From: Bacillus infantis NRRL B-14911
GTDB lineage: Bacteria > Bacillota > Bacilli > Bacillales > Cytobacillaceae
Reading direction: 5' to 3'
NCBI RefSeq assembly: GCF_000473245.1
Contig: NC_022524.1
Span: 458,501 to 522,500, forward strand
Length of the DNA stretch: 64,000 nt
This document shows positions 1-7,723 of the stretch, piece by piece; position 1 is the first letter of the stretch, and the number at the start of each line of letters is the position of its first letter. The position numbers were made by a program, and so were the translations under genes. Under the pieces are notes generated by a model, which did no database searches, was not told where the DNA came from, and saw nothing but the letters and a program-made list of their open reading frames with translations.

Positions 1-31
1 GGCCGGAAGAATAGACTCCGGCCTGTTTTGC
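1..31 (+). terminator. Hairpin at window edge
   Basis: GGCCGGA (1-7) and TCCGGCC (17-23) form a 7-bp stem with a 9-nt loop followed by a T-rich stretch. It lies just past the stop of the minus-strand lipoprotein gene and probably terminates a plus-strand gene outside the window; it may act in both directions. Confidence 0.5.
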
Positions 32-32
32 T

Positions 33-902
33 TTATTTTATACTAACAGCCATTTCCAGAGCTTCAAGCGGTACCTTCTTTGTTTGAAGCTCGTAGATTC
101 TTTCTCCATCTTCCCAGTAAATATCATTTTCGACCTCATTGCCGCCCTGCCTGTAATGAACCTTGATGCGCCCATCATCGTGTGGTGCAGGGAGGTAATG
201 GGATTCAAGATAATCAACCATCTGGCGTGCAATTGCCTGATCATCCATTTGATCTTCTGAGACTGAGCTGATCTGGAGAATCCAGTTGCCTTCTTTCCAG
301 TTTAAATATTTATGGCCTGCAGCTCCTTCTCCCATACCCTTGATGCCATGACCGAGATCAATGGCCATTTCTGCCGGTATATCGTCGAGTGACATCGGCG
401 GGAACAATTCCTGCTCATTGTATGCTGCCGTTTTGTTATGTGCCTTAAAGACAGCGACAACAGGGGCGCTTCCATCAGGTGTTAATGAAGGGTCGTTGAC
501 AGGCACCATTTCATTCGTCTGATAGAAGGTGACCTGATAGGAATCTGTCTTATCCTCCTCGATTGAGGCTGAAAGATGGGTGCCTTCCTTCAGAGGGAAT
601 GAAGCGGGCAGGATAGCATTCTCCATCTTCAGCTGCTCTTTCACACTCCCGATGACGTCATCGGTTGTCTGGGTGCTGCCAGACTGGCTGTTATCTTCCT
701 CTGTGCTGTTTTCTTCTGTCCCATCTGCTTCGGCTTCATTTTCTTCTGTACCGGTTTCTGCATTCTGATCATCAGGTACAGTAGTCTGTTCCTGCTGGGA
801 ATCTTCCGGAGCAGGAGAACCCGCGTCATCCGTCCCCGAACAGCCTGCTGCAGATATGGCAAAGGCAAGTGAAACCGGAAGCATCAGTCTTTTTTTATAC
901 AT
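33..902 (-). CDS. Putative secreted lipoprotein, function unknown
   Basis: Encodes 289 residues when started at the ATG at 902, which has AGGAGG upstream at normal spacing; the frame stays open further upstream but without a ribosome site. The N-terminus is a lipoprotein signal peptide (MYKKR, a hydrophobic stretch, then AAGC near residue 20), so the protein should be anchored to the outer face of the membrane. Residues about 25-90 are a low-complexity Glu/Asp/Ser/Thr linker. The remaining 200 residues look globular but I do not recognise a family. A SigB-like promoter lies just upstream (936-960), so a role in stress or cell envelope maintenance is an inference only. Confidence 0.8.
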   Translation of the reverse strand: MYKKRLMLPVSLAFAISAAGCSGTDDAGSPAPEDSQQEQTTVPDDQNAETGTEENEAEADGTEENSTEEDNSQSGSTQTTDDVIGSVKEQLKMENAILPASFPLKEGTHLSASIEEDKTDSYQVTFYQTNEMVPVNDPSLTPDGSAPVVAVFKAHNKTAAYNEQELFPPMSLDDIPAEMAIDLGHGIKGMGEGAAGHKYLNWKEGNWILQISSVSEDQMDDQAIARQMVDYLESHYLPAPHDDGRIKVHYRQGGNEVENDIYWEDGERIYELQTKKVPLEALEMAVSIK

Positions 903-935
903 TGAAAATCCTCCTATTAGAATGATACTAGATGT

Positions 936-960
936 TTTCCCTATCTTTGCTGGAGGAAAC
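936..960 (-). promoter_or_regulatory. SigB-like promoter for lipoprotein gene
   Basis: On the minus strand the sequence reads GTTTCC, 13 nt, GGGAAA. This fits the general stress sigma factor pattern GTTT(AA)-N12-15-GGG(T/A)A(T/A), and the -10 lies about 30 nt before the start codon. Confidence 0.4.
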
Positions 961-1080
961 GGTAGGTCAGCGCTGGAAAATTGAGAGACTGAATACAAAG
1001 ATATATAAATACTATGCAATAAATGATTACCGACGTAGTAAATACTTTTGCTGGTACTACGAGAATAGGATGGATTTTCG

Positions 1081-1290
1081 GATGGGGCGGCTAATTTCCG
1101 TTCCAGGCACTTCGCTTTCCGCGGGGCGAAGTTGAGCCTCCTCGCGCTGCGCGCTGTGGGGTCTCAACATTTCCGCTGCAATCCCGCAGGAGTCTGCGTG
1201 CCTTGCACTCCAATTAGCAGGTTTTCCTAAAATTTTTGGGCAAGGAAACAGGCAAGGATTCTATGTTTATCCATTACTACACAAACATTG
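1081..1290 (+). repeat. Interspersed repeat, copy 1 (about 205 bp)
   Basis: Begins GATGGGGCGGCTAATTTCC and is nearly identical to the stretch at 1351-1560, exactly 270 bp downstream. It contains several internal dyads, including CGCTTTCCGCGGGGCGAAG and GCGCTGCGCGC. A third, diverged, inverted copy lies at 13340-13455. No open frame with a ribosome site covers it. Related repeats are familiar from Bacillaceae intergenic regions. The remainder of 903-1653 holds no gene that I can support. Confidence 0.8.
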
Positions 1291-1350
1291 CTGTTTTCCG
1301 GCAGTATCATACAGAACTATTTTATTCTGGGGTATAAGGATAGCTATCAG

Positions 1351-1560
1351 GATGGGGCTGCTAATTTCCGTTCCAGGCACTTCGCTTTCCGCGGGGCGAA
1401 GTTGAGCCTCCTCGCGCTGCGCGCTGTGGGGTCTCAACATTTCCGCTGCAATCCCGCAGGAGTCTACGTGCCTTGCACTCCAATTAGCAGGTTTTCCAAA
1501 AATTTTTGGGCAAGGAAACAGGCAAGGCATTGTATGTTTATCCATTTTCATACCAACAGT
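1351..1560 (+). repeat. Interspersed repeat, copy 2
   Basis: Direct repeat of 1081-1290, differing at few positions in the first 170 bases and drifting only in the last 30. The copies are separated by about 60 bp of unrelated sequence. Confidence 0.8.
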
Positions 1561-1593
1561 GTTTAATGTATATCTACGTAAAAATTAAAGGAA

Positions 1594-1620
1594 GGACAGA
1601 AGGTTTCTTCTGTCCTCTTT
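1594..1620 (-). terminator. Intrinsic terminator of the 1654-2361 gene
   Basis: A perfect 9-bp stem GGACAGAAG/CTTCTGTCC with a 4-nt loop lies at 1594-1615. On the minus strand it is followed by a T-rich tract (CTTTAATTTTTA). Confidence 0.75.
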
Positions 1621-1653
1621 ATCTGTCAATCGTCACTGAAACAGCTGCCGTCC

Positions 1654-2361
1654 TTAATCCTCCTGCTTCTTAATCTTGGAAGGATTATTGATCTTATAGC
1701 GCACATCCTTATTCAGCTTCCGGTCGACGATTTTGGCTTCGAAGGTCAGCCTGTTCCCTTCAGTGAGCTCTGCCTTTTTCAGTGTTTTGCTGTAGCTGCC
1801 CCAGGCTTCGCCAACTTCGAGCGGGTTTTCTCCTGTAATCTGCACCTGCTCAAAGACGATGATTTCTTCATCGGTCTCGTTAAAATGGTTATATTTTGTG
1901 GTGAATTCTTTAATGGCCGCCTCAAATGGAACCTTATCTGCCGGAAGGTCAAGGGCAGGAGCTTTTCTCTTTTTCTTCTCTGCCGGCTTTTTGTCATCGC
2001 CTGCCTTTGCCGGGGCCTTCACCGGCTCTCCTGCTTCCGGAAGCCCGGTATCCTGCGGGGAATCTCCCGTTTCAAGGGCACTGCCTTTGCCAAAGGAAGA
2101 GCTCTGCATTTCTTTTAAGTATGCAGGATGGACGCAGTGAAGGGCGTCATTGGAAAACGCCACTACAGCAGTTTCATGAGTGCCTGTCTGCAAAAATCCT
2201 TTTATGATGACAGTATAAGCGGAAGCACCGCGTTTATAAGAAAATTCCTGTTTAGCATTTTTGGCGGAGGCCGTAATCAATCCCCACTCCCTTAATTTAG
2301 CCGCATAGTCATTTTCATCGGCAAAGGTGAAAAATTCGCCGGGTGGTATCGTTTTAAACAT
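1654..2361 (-). CDS. Two-domain hypothetical protein
   Basis: 235 residues with GGAGG at good spacing before the ATG at 2361. The N-terminal part (about 1-85, starting MFKTIPPGEFFTFADENDY) looks like a compact alpha/beta domain. Residues about 88-138 are a Pro/Ala/Lys/Glu-rich linker with a KKPAEKKKRKAP basic run. The C-terminal part (about 140-235) is a second domain with motifs VFEQVQITGENPLEVGEAWGS and RYKINNPSKI. There is no signal peptide or membrane segment, so it should be cytoplasmic. I do not recognise either domain. It has its own terminator and is followed divergently in function by corA upstream on the same strand (25-nt gap), so co-transcription with corA is possible. Confidence 0.8.
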   Translation of the reverse strand: MFKTIPPGEFFTFADENDYAAKLREWGLITASAKNAKQEFSYKRGASAYTVIIKGFLQTGTHETAVVAFSNDALHCVHPAYLKEMQSSSFGKGSALETGDSPQDTGLPEAGEPVKAPAKAGDDKKPAEKKKRKAPALDLPADKVPFEAAIKEFTTKYNHFNETDEEIIVFEQVQITGENPLEVGEAWGSYSKTLKKAELTEGNRLTFEAKIVDRKLNKDVRYKINNPSKIKKQED

Positions 2362-2385
2362 AAGTGATCCTCCGATCTTTATTTT

Positions 2386-3336
2386 CTACTTGAACCAGCC
2401 TTTTTTCTTGAACCAGGCAAACATGGCAAGCCCGATAGTGAGCATGACCAGCAGGGTGGCAAAATAGCCGCTGTCCCATTCCAGCTCTGGCATGTGCTCA
2501 AAATTCATCCCGTATATTCCTGCGATGAAGGTGAGTGGCATGAATATGGTCGTAATGACCGTCAGCACCTTCATGACCCTGTTTGTCTGATGGGCATTCA
2601 ATGATAAATAGCTGTCCCTGATATCGGTAGTCAGCTCCCTATTCTCTTCAATCATCTCGGCAAGCTTCAGGAGATGATCATGGATATCGGAAAAATATTT
2701 GATTTTTTCCTGAAAGCCAGCGAGCCGCTGGGAGTTCAGCATCCTGTAGATTAGATCCCTCATCGGGGCGACAGTGTGCCTCAGGGCCAGAAGATCGTGC
2801 CTGGCATCAAAGAGATCCTCAAGCAGAAGCTCCATCGGCCTGTCCTTTGAATTTTCGTCAATATCATTCAGCGTGTCCTCCAGCTGGTAGACGAGCGGAA
2901 AGTAGTTGTCCACAATTTTATCAAGAATATGGTATAGAACCAAGAGCGGCTCCCATTTATCAGGCGAGTTGGACAGCCTGAGCCTTTCCCTGACATCTTC
3001 TATTTCAGTGGAGGGATGGTGATGGAAAGTAATCACATAATTCTGCCCGAGGAAAAAGTTAACTTCTTCACGGTCAATCGTATCCGGATTGACACTATGC
3101 GTAACAAAAAATGCATAGTCTTCATAATAGTCGAGCTTTGGGCGCTGAAGCACATGGATACAGTCCTCGATGGCCAGAGGATGGAAATTCAGCGGTTTTC
3201 TCAGCAGTTCGATTTCTGCATCGGAAGGATTGCTGAAATCCGCCCAATACCAGAGAATATCCTCTTCGAGCAGCCTGGTGATATCCCAATTGCTCTTAAT
3301 TTCATGATTCTTAGTAACCGCAATCGTTCTGATCAT
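2386..3336 (-). CDS. corA: CorA-family magnesium/divalent metal transporter
   Basis: 316 residues, the usual length of the family. The large N-terminal cytoplasmic domain is followed by two C-terminal membrane segments (about 255-275 and 290-310). The family signature YGMN, here IYGMNFEHMPEL, sits at the end of the first segment and forms the ion selectivity loop in known CorA pentamers. The start at 3336 has AAGGAGA upstream. The extreme C-terminus is lysine-rich (KKKGWFK), as usual. Known family members import Mg2+ and sometimes Co2+ or Ni2+. The hypothetical gene at 1654-2361 begins 25 nt after its stop. Confidence 0.95.
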   Translation of the reverse strand: MIRTIAVTKNHEIKSNWDITRLLEEDILWYWADFSNPSDAEIELLRKPLNFHPLAIEDCIHVLQRPKLDYYEDYAFFVTHSVNPDTIDREEVNFFLGQNYVITFHHHPSTEIEDVRERLRLSNSPDKWEPLLVLYHILDKIVDNYFPLVYQLEDTLNDIDENSKDRPMELLLEDLFDARHDLLALRHTVAPMRDLIYRMLNSQRLAGFQEKIKYFSDIHDHLLKLAEMIEENRELTTDIRDSYLSLNAHQTNRVMKVLTVITTIFMPLTFIAGIYGMNFEHMPELEWDSGYFATLLVMLTIGLAMFAWFKKKGWFK

Positions 3337-3459
3337 ATTATCTCCTTTTAACAGTGCATCCTCTTTATAATAAACGAAATAATCGCTTTAATAAAATTTG
3401 AAAATAGGTTGATGATACAGGCTTTTTAAGTGAAATAAAGACATAAGACCGATTGACCC

Positions 3460-3484
3460 GTTATTTTTTAGGAAATTCGGGTAA
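3460..3484 (+). promoter_or_regulatory. Possible SigB-like promoter
   Basis: GTTATT, 13 nt, GGGTAA. The -10 element is an excellent match to SigB promoters; the -35 matches only in its GTT. It lies 61 nt before the start codon of the 89-residue protein at 3545. Confidence 0.4.
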
Positions 3485-3544
3485 TAAATAAGTACTAACA
3501 CAATTGAATGATATTATCTTATAAAAACAGGAGGCAGGAACGAT

Positions 3545-3814
3545 ATGAATTCCGAGTACAAACCGAATCAATTCAACCAGGATCAGTATTTATCATCCAT
3601 CCATGACCTAGCGGATAAAGACAGCTGGAAGACAAGAAAGATTCTGTCTCAGGAAACAACAGAATATACAGATGCAGTGAACGAAGTCATTGGAAAAGTG
3701 CAGGGCGAGTGGCTTGAAGCCAAACGATATGATGAGATAGACAAAGCATTGGATAATAAAGATGAAGAGCGTTTTCAGGCCCTTACATCAGAAAACTGGG
3801 AAGCGGTGTTATAA
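3545..3814 (+). CDS. Small hypothetical protein
   Basis: 89 residues, start MNSEYKPNQFNQ, with AGGAGG upstream of the ATG at 3545. The protein is hydrophilic, rich in Asp, Glu, Lys and Gln, with no membrane segment or signal peptide and no Cys; it is predicted to be mostly helical. I do not recognise the family. It stands alone, with a SigB-like -10 upstream and a strong terminator downstream, so a stress-induced cytoplasmic protein is a reasonable guess, not a demonstrated role. Confidence 0.75.
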   Translation: MNSEYKPNQFNQDQYLSSIHDLADKDSWKTRKILSQETTEYTDAVNEVIGKVQGEWLEAKRYDEIDKALDNKDEERFQALTSENWEAVL

Positions 3815-3855
3815 AACAGGATGAATAGAGGAAAGAATATATTTATATTTCCGAG

Positions 3856-3902
3856 ATCGGGCCCATCTTTTCAATTTGGAAATGAGCCCGATTTTTTTTT
3901 TT
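3856..3902 (+). terminator. Intrinsic terminator after 3545-3814
   Basis: ATCGGGC (3856-3862) pairs with GCCCGAT (3886-3892), followed by a run of about ten T. Confidence 0.85.
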
Positions 3903-3982
3903 GTTTACCCGTTATTTATGGGATAATAGTGGAAATAACGGATATTTCCTTTTAAAAGCATATACATAGGAGCTTGCCATAA

Positions 3983-6217
3983 ATGAGATTTTTCGCCAGG
4001 AATTATACCATACTGGTATGGATTATTATATTATGTTTCATATTTTTAGTGGATGAGGCTATTAAAACAGCTCTTGCCTATTATTTTCCTCCCCGGAATT
4101 TGTGGGTGTTCGAATTGATCCATACAGTGATCAGCGTAGGGCTCCTGATTGTATTGTTCCTCGTTTTTATCCAAAAAGGCATCCAGAAAACAACAGCCGA
4201 ACTGAGAAAAAGCAATCAAAGGCTTAACAATATCTTTGATACCCTGGACGTCGCCATCTGGCATCATAATATGAAGAGCGGCAGGCTGATGATTACCTCA
4301 GGAATTGAAAAGCTGTATGGCTTTCCTCGGGAATCGTTTTATAGGGATCCTGATTTGTGGAGAAAAGTGATCCATCCGAATGATGTGTCTGTCCTGAATG
4401 AACGGGAACAAAAAGTCAAACAGGGAGAACCGGTCGTAAGCATATACCGAATCATACGCCCTGAAGGGGGAATCCGGTGGATACAGGATAGAGGAATCCC
4501 CGTCCTTGATAAAAAAGGCAGGCTGATTGAATTTTCCAGCGTCCTGTTTGATATAACAGATAGACAAGAAAGTGAAGACCGGTACCGGGGCCTTGTTGAG
4601 CTGTCTCCTGACTTCATCGGTGTTATTTCCGGGAATGTCATTGTTTATATCAATGAAGCAGGGTGCAGGCTGATCGGCGCTTCCAGTAAAGAACAGCTTC
4701 TTGGGAAGCCTATTATTAACTTTGTGAATAAAGAGGCAACCTTTGAAATTTATAATACACTGCTGGCAGCAGACAGCGATACGGCTGGGAAGAGGCGCTT
4801 TGAGGTGCAGGCGAAAAGGCTTGATGGCGTCCTTGTTGATGTGGAAGTATCCTCCATGCCGATCCGGTACGGCGGCAGAGAAGCTGTACAGGTCATTGGC
4901 CGGGATATTACGGAACGGAAAAAGTCTGAAAGGACCATGGAGTATATGGCCTTTTATGACACATTGACAGGCCTGCCGAACCGGAATGAAATCATGAAGC
5001 AGCTGCAGGGCATTTTGAACAGCGGAAAAGAGAAAGCGGCGGTTTTATTCCTGGACTTGGACCGCTTTAAAATTATCAATGATACAAAAGGCCATTCTAC
5101 CGGCGATCTGCTCCTTAAAAAGGCAGGGATCCGTTTGGAGGATACTGTAGGAAGCCTCGGGCTTGTAGCCAGGCAGGGCGGCGATGAATTCATCATCCTT
5201 TTTGAAGAAAAGGAAAAACAGCAGATAGAAGGGGCGGCGCGGGCAATCATCGAGCAGTTCAACAAGCCTTTCATCCTGGAAGGAGAAGAGTTTTATATTA
5301 CACCAAGTATCGGCATCAGCCTGTATCCTGAGCATGGGACTGATCAGGAAACGCTGATCAAGCATGCGGATACTGCCATGTATCTGGCCAAGGAAAGAGG
5401 AAAGAATAATTTTCAATTTTATACATCTTCCCTGGAGGGTCTGGCCTCCCGGAAAATGGCTTTGGAGAATGGACTGCGTAAAGCGCTTGACCGCGGAGAG
5501 CTTCTGCTTCATTACCAGCCGCAGATAGATCTGAAGACTGGGAAGCTGAAAGGGACGGAGGCGCTCGTGCGCTGGCAGCGTCCGGATGGTCATCTTGTTC
5601 CCCCTGGGGAATTCATTCCGCTGGCAGAAGAGACCGGCTTGATCGTGCCGATGGGAAAATGGATCCTGCGGACAGCATGCGAACAGCATAAGCGCTGGAA
5701 ATTGGAGGGAGCCGGATCGGTGCCGATAGCAGTCAATATATCAGTCCGGCAGCTGGAGGATCCTGAATTCATTATGTATGTAAAAACTGTTCTGTCTTCC
5801 TGCGATATTGAGCCTGGCTGCCTTGAGCTGGAGATTACAGAAAGCATCATGCAGAACATCGAAAAGGCGACCATTGCCCTGAATGAATTAAAAAAGATTG
5901 GCATCAGGCTATCCATCGATGATTTCGGAAAAGGATATTCCTCATTAAGCTATTTGAAGCACCTGCCGATCGACACCATCAAGATTGATAAGTCGTTTGT
6001 AGACGATATACTGGATCCTGCCCAAAATGGATCGCTTGTGAAGGCCATAATCGATATGGGCTTAAATCTGAATTTCAGTGTAGTCGCTGAAGGCATTGAA
6101 CATAAAGAACAAGCAGAGTTCCTGCTGGAAAACAATTGCCCGGTTGGCCAGGGATATTACTTCAGCAGGCCTGTAACAGGGGAAGTATTTAAGGAGTTCA
6201 TTAAAAGTTTACAATAA
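3983..6217 (+). CDS. Membrane PAS-GGDEF-EAL cyclic-di-GMP enzyme
   Basis: 744 residues. Two N-terminal membrane segments (about 8-30 and 42-66) are followed by two PAS sensor domains (about 75-195 and 200-312), a GGDEF domain with an intact GGDEF motif at 399-403, and an EAL domain with EALVRW at 526-531 and the DDFGKGYSS loop typical of active phosphodiesterases. Both catalytic signatures look complete, so the protein could make and break c-di-GMP; which activity dominates cannot be told from sequence. The start at 3983 has AGGAG about 10 nt upstream. It is monocistronic, closed by a strong bidirectional terminator. The signal sensed by the PAS domains is unknown. Confidence 0.93.
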   Translation: MRFFARNYTILVWIIILCFIFLVDEAIKTALAYYFPPRNLWVFELIHTVISVGLLIVLFLVFIQKGIQKTTAELRKSNQRLNNIFDTLDVAIWHHNMKSGRLMITSGIEKLYGFPRESFYRDPDLWRKVIHPNDVSVLNEREQKVKQGEPVVSIYRIIRPEGGIRWIQDRGIPVLDKKGRLIEFSSVLFDITDRQESEDRYRGLVELSPDFIGVISGNVIVYINEAGCRLIGASSKEQLLGKPIINFVNKEATFEIYNTLLAADSDTAGKRRFEVQAKRLDGVLVDVEVSSMPIRYGGREAVQVIGRDITERKKSERTMEYMAFYDTLTGLPNRNEIMKQLQGILNSGKEKAAVLFLDLDRFKIINDTKGHSTGDLLLKKAGIRLEDTVGSLGLVARQGGDEFIILFEEKEKQQIEGAARAIIEQFNKPFILEGEEFYITPSIGISLYPEHGTDQETLIKHADTAMYLAKERGKNNFQFYTSSLEGLASRKMALENGLRKALDRGELLLHYQPQIDLKTGKLKGTEALVRWQRPDGHLVPPGEFIPLAEETGLIVPMGKWILRTACEQHKRWKLEGAGSVPIAVNISVRQLEDPEFIMYVKTVLSSCDIEPGCLELEITESIMQNIEKATIALNELKKIGIRLSIDDFGKGYSSLSYLKHLPIDTIKIDKSFVDDILDPAQNGSLVKAIIDMGLNLNFSVVAEGIEHKEQAEFLLENNCPVGQGYYFSRPVTGEVFKEFIKSLQ

Positions 6218-6219
6218 GG

Positions 6220-6250
6220 AAAACCCAAGCCGCAGAAGGGCTTGGGTTTT
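6220..6250. terminator. Bidirectional terminator
   Basis: AAAACCCAAGCC and GGCTTGGGTTTT form a perfect 12-bp stem with a 7-nt loop. It lies between the convergent GGDEF-EAL gene and the MerR-family gene and has A/T tracts on both sides. Confidence 0.9.
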
Positions 6251-6254
6251 CTCT

Positions 6255-6998
6255 TTATTTATTTTTGTCTGCATATACGGCCATCGTGTCACGCATGAAG
6301 ATAGCGAGGCCTTCCCCGAATTGATCAATATTTTTGGTGAAGCGCTCATCATCGACATACAGCTGCCCGAGCCCCTTGAAGGCATCCAGTGAATAGCTGC
6401 CTATTTTGTTCAGGAATTTAAACCATTCTCCTATTGCCTCTTGGGCTTCATCAGAGTCAGGGGCCATATGCCGCACTTCCGCGAGGCTCCGGTAAATCCC
6501 GTTCATGGAATCCCCCATTTTTTGCTGCTCTTCTTTTGTCATGTTGGAAATCTTTTTATTTGAGGCATCTACAGCTTCATCCCCCCAGCGTTCACGGGCT
6601 TCCTGCTCATAGGGATTGGAACCGAAGTCAAAGCCTTCAAATCTTTCTTTATTTGACATGTGTATCTCTCCTTTTGCATGCCTGATCGTTTTATCCAGCG
6701 ATGCAATCATCTTATCCAGGCGGCTGCGCTTTTCGAGCAGCATTTCCCGGTGCAGCTCGAAGGCCTTCTGCTGGTCAAACGAAGGGCTGCTGATAATATC
6801 TTTGATTTTCTTCAAAGGGAAGCCGAGCTCTTTGAAAAAGAGGATCTGCTGCAGGGTTTGCAGGTTGTCATCTGAGTACAGCCGGTAGCCTGCCTCCGAG
6901 AGCTCATCAGGGACGAGGAGCCCGATTTCATCATAATGATGCAGTGTGCGCACACTGATGCCGGCCAGATCGGCGGCTTCTTTCACTTTCATGGCCAT
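6255..6998 (-). CDS. MerR-family activator with TipAS drug-binding domain (Mta-like)
   Basis: 247 residues. The N-terminus is a MerR winged-helix domain (VKEAADLAGISVRTLHHYDE, residues about 4-24), followed by a coiled coil (about 75-110) and a TipAS-type ligand domain (about 120-247). Architecture and length match Bacillus Mta and Streptomyces TipAL, which recognise multidrug or thiopeptide ligands and activate their own and efflux promoters. The ATG at 6998 follows GGGAGG. Its promoter (7023-7053) has the stretched 19-bp spacer typical of MerR targets, so autoactivation is likely. No efflux gene adjoins it in the same direction; the nearest is the MFS gene at 7724. Confidence 0.9.
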   Translation of the reverse strand: MAMKVKEAADLAGISVRTLHHYDEIGLLVPDELSEAGYRLYSDDNLQTLQQILFFKELGFPLKKIKDIISSPSFDQQKAFELHREMLLEKRSRLDKMIASLDKTIRHAKGEIHMSNKERFEGFDFGSNPYEQEARERWGDEAVDASNKKISNMTKEEQQKMGDSMNGIYRSLAEVRHMAPDSDEAQEAIGEWFKFLNKIGSYSLDAFKGLGQLYVDDERFTKNIDQFGEGLAIFMRDTMAVYADKNK

Positions 6999-7022
6999 TG
7001 TTCCGGCCTCCCTTCAACCATT

Positions 7023-7053
7023 ACTTTAAAGTATTACGCAGCGTGAGAGTCAA
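7023..7053 (-). promoter_or_regulatory. MerR-type promoter with 19-bp spacer
   Basis: On the minus strand: TTGACT (7053-7048), exactly 19 nt, TAAAGT (7028-7023). The spacer contains the imperfect dyad CTCACGCTGCGTAA. The over-long spacer is the hallmark of promoters that MerR-family proteins activate by DNA twisting. Confidence 0.65.
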
Positions 7054-7177
7054 CATGTAAAATAGAAGAATTTATAAAAAGGCACAATAAAAAAGAAAGC
7101 CCGCGGAGGTGCAGGCCGGGAGGGGGACAAGGTGTCATTACCTGCGTTCCTTATATGAGCAAGCGCCCTCCGCATTT

Positions 7178-7552
7178 CTATTTCAATTTATCGTTCAGTA
7201 CACTTTCTTCCAGAACGGAAAATTTATCGCCATAGACTTTGGTGATATGGCGTTCGCCCCAGGCACAGAGTGCGTCAAGGATGCTTTCCAGAGATTTGCC
7301 GTAGTCGCTGAGCTCGTATTCGACTTTGGGAGGCACCTGATTGTATACAATCCTGTTGATGACACCGTCCTCCTCAAGCTCGCGAAGCTGCTGGGTGAGC
7401 ATTTTCTGTGTGATATTCGGCATGAGCCGTTTCAGCTCGCTCGTCCGTTTCTTCCCGTGGGTCAGGTGGCAGAGGATCACTGTCTTCCATTTCCCGCCGA
7501 TTACTTCAAGGGTGGCTTCCACCGATATATTGTATTTCTTTTTCTCCATCAT
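7178..7552 (-). CDS. HxlR-family transcriptional regulator
   Basis: 124 residues from the ATG at 7552; an ATG at 7549 and a GTG at 7558 are also in frame, with AGGAG placed best for the two ATGs. It is a single winged-helix domain with the HxlR pattern EVIGGKWKTVILCHLTHGKKRTSELKR, ITQKMLTQQLRELEEDG and a C-terminal YGKSLESILDALCAWGE helix. One Cys at the start of the helix (CHLTH) and one in the last helix (LCAWG) could allow redox or electrophile sensing, as in related YodB/HypR proteins; this is inference. It is divergent from an MFS pump and aldo/keto reductase, which it probably represses through sites at 7581-7630. Confidence 0.9.
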   Translation of the reverse strand: MMEKKKYNISVEATLEVIGGKWKTVILCHLTHGKKRTSELKRLMPNITQKMLTQQLRELEEDGVINRIVYNQVPPKVEYELSDYGKSLESILDALCAWGERHITKVYGDKFSVLEESVLNDKLK

Positions 7553-7580
7553 GATCACTCCTGTTTCATAGGAACTAAAA

Positions 7581-7630
7581 GGTGCCTATAGAACTTTTCG
7601 GTGCCTATAGCACTATAAAGTACGTACTTT
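7581..7630. promoter_or_regulatory. Operator region between hxlR-type gene and MFS gene
   Basis: Two direct copies of GGTGCCTATAG (7581-7591 and 7600-7610) are 19 bp apart, followed by the perfect 14-bp palindrome AAAGTACGTACTTT (7617-7630). Palindromes of this AGTAC-GTACT type are common in HxlR-family operators, so binding of the divergent regulator is a fair inference. Confidence 0.55.
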
Positions 7631-7723
7631 TCAAAAGAAACGCTATATCCCATAATAGCATTTGCCGGCAGGAAATTGCTATACTCATAAAATTTTCATA
7701 GATAGGAATAGGAGGAGAAAAAT

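Noticed and set aside
1267-1566. Open frames of 92-94 codons across repeat copy 2
   Set aside because: They lie in the non-coding repeat on both strands and have no ribosome site or family.
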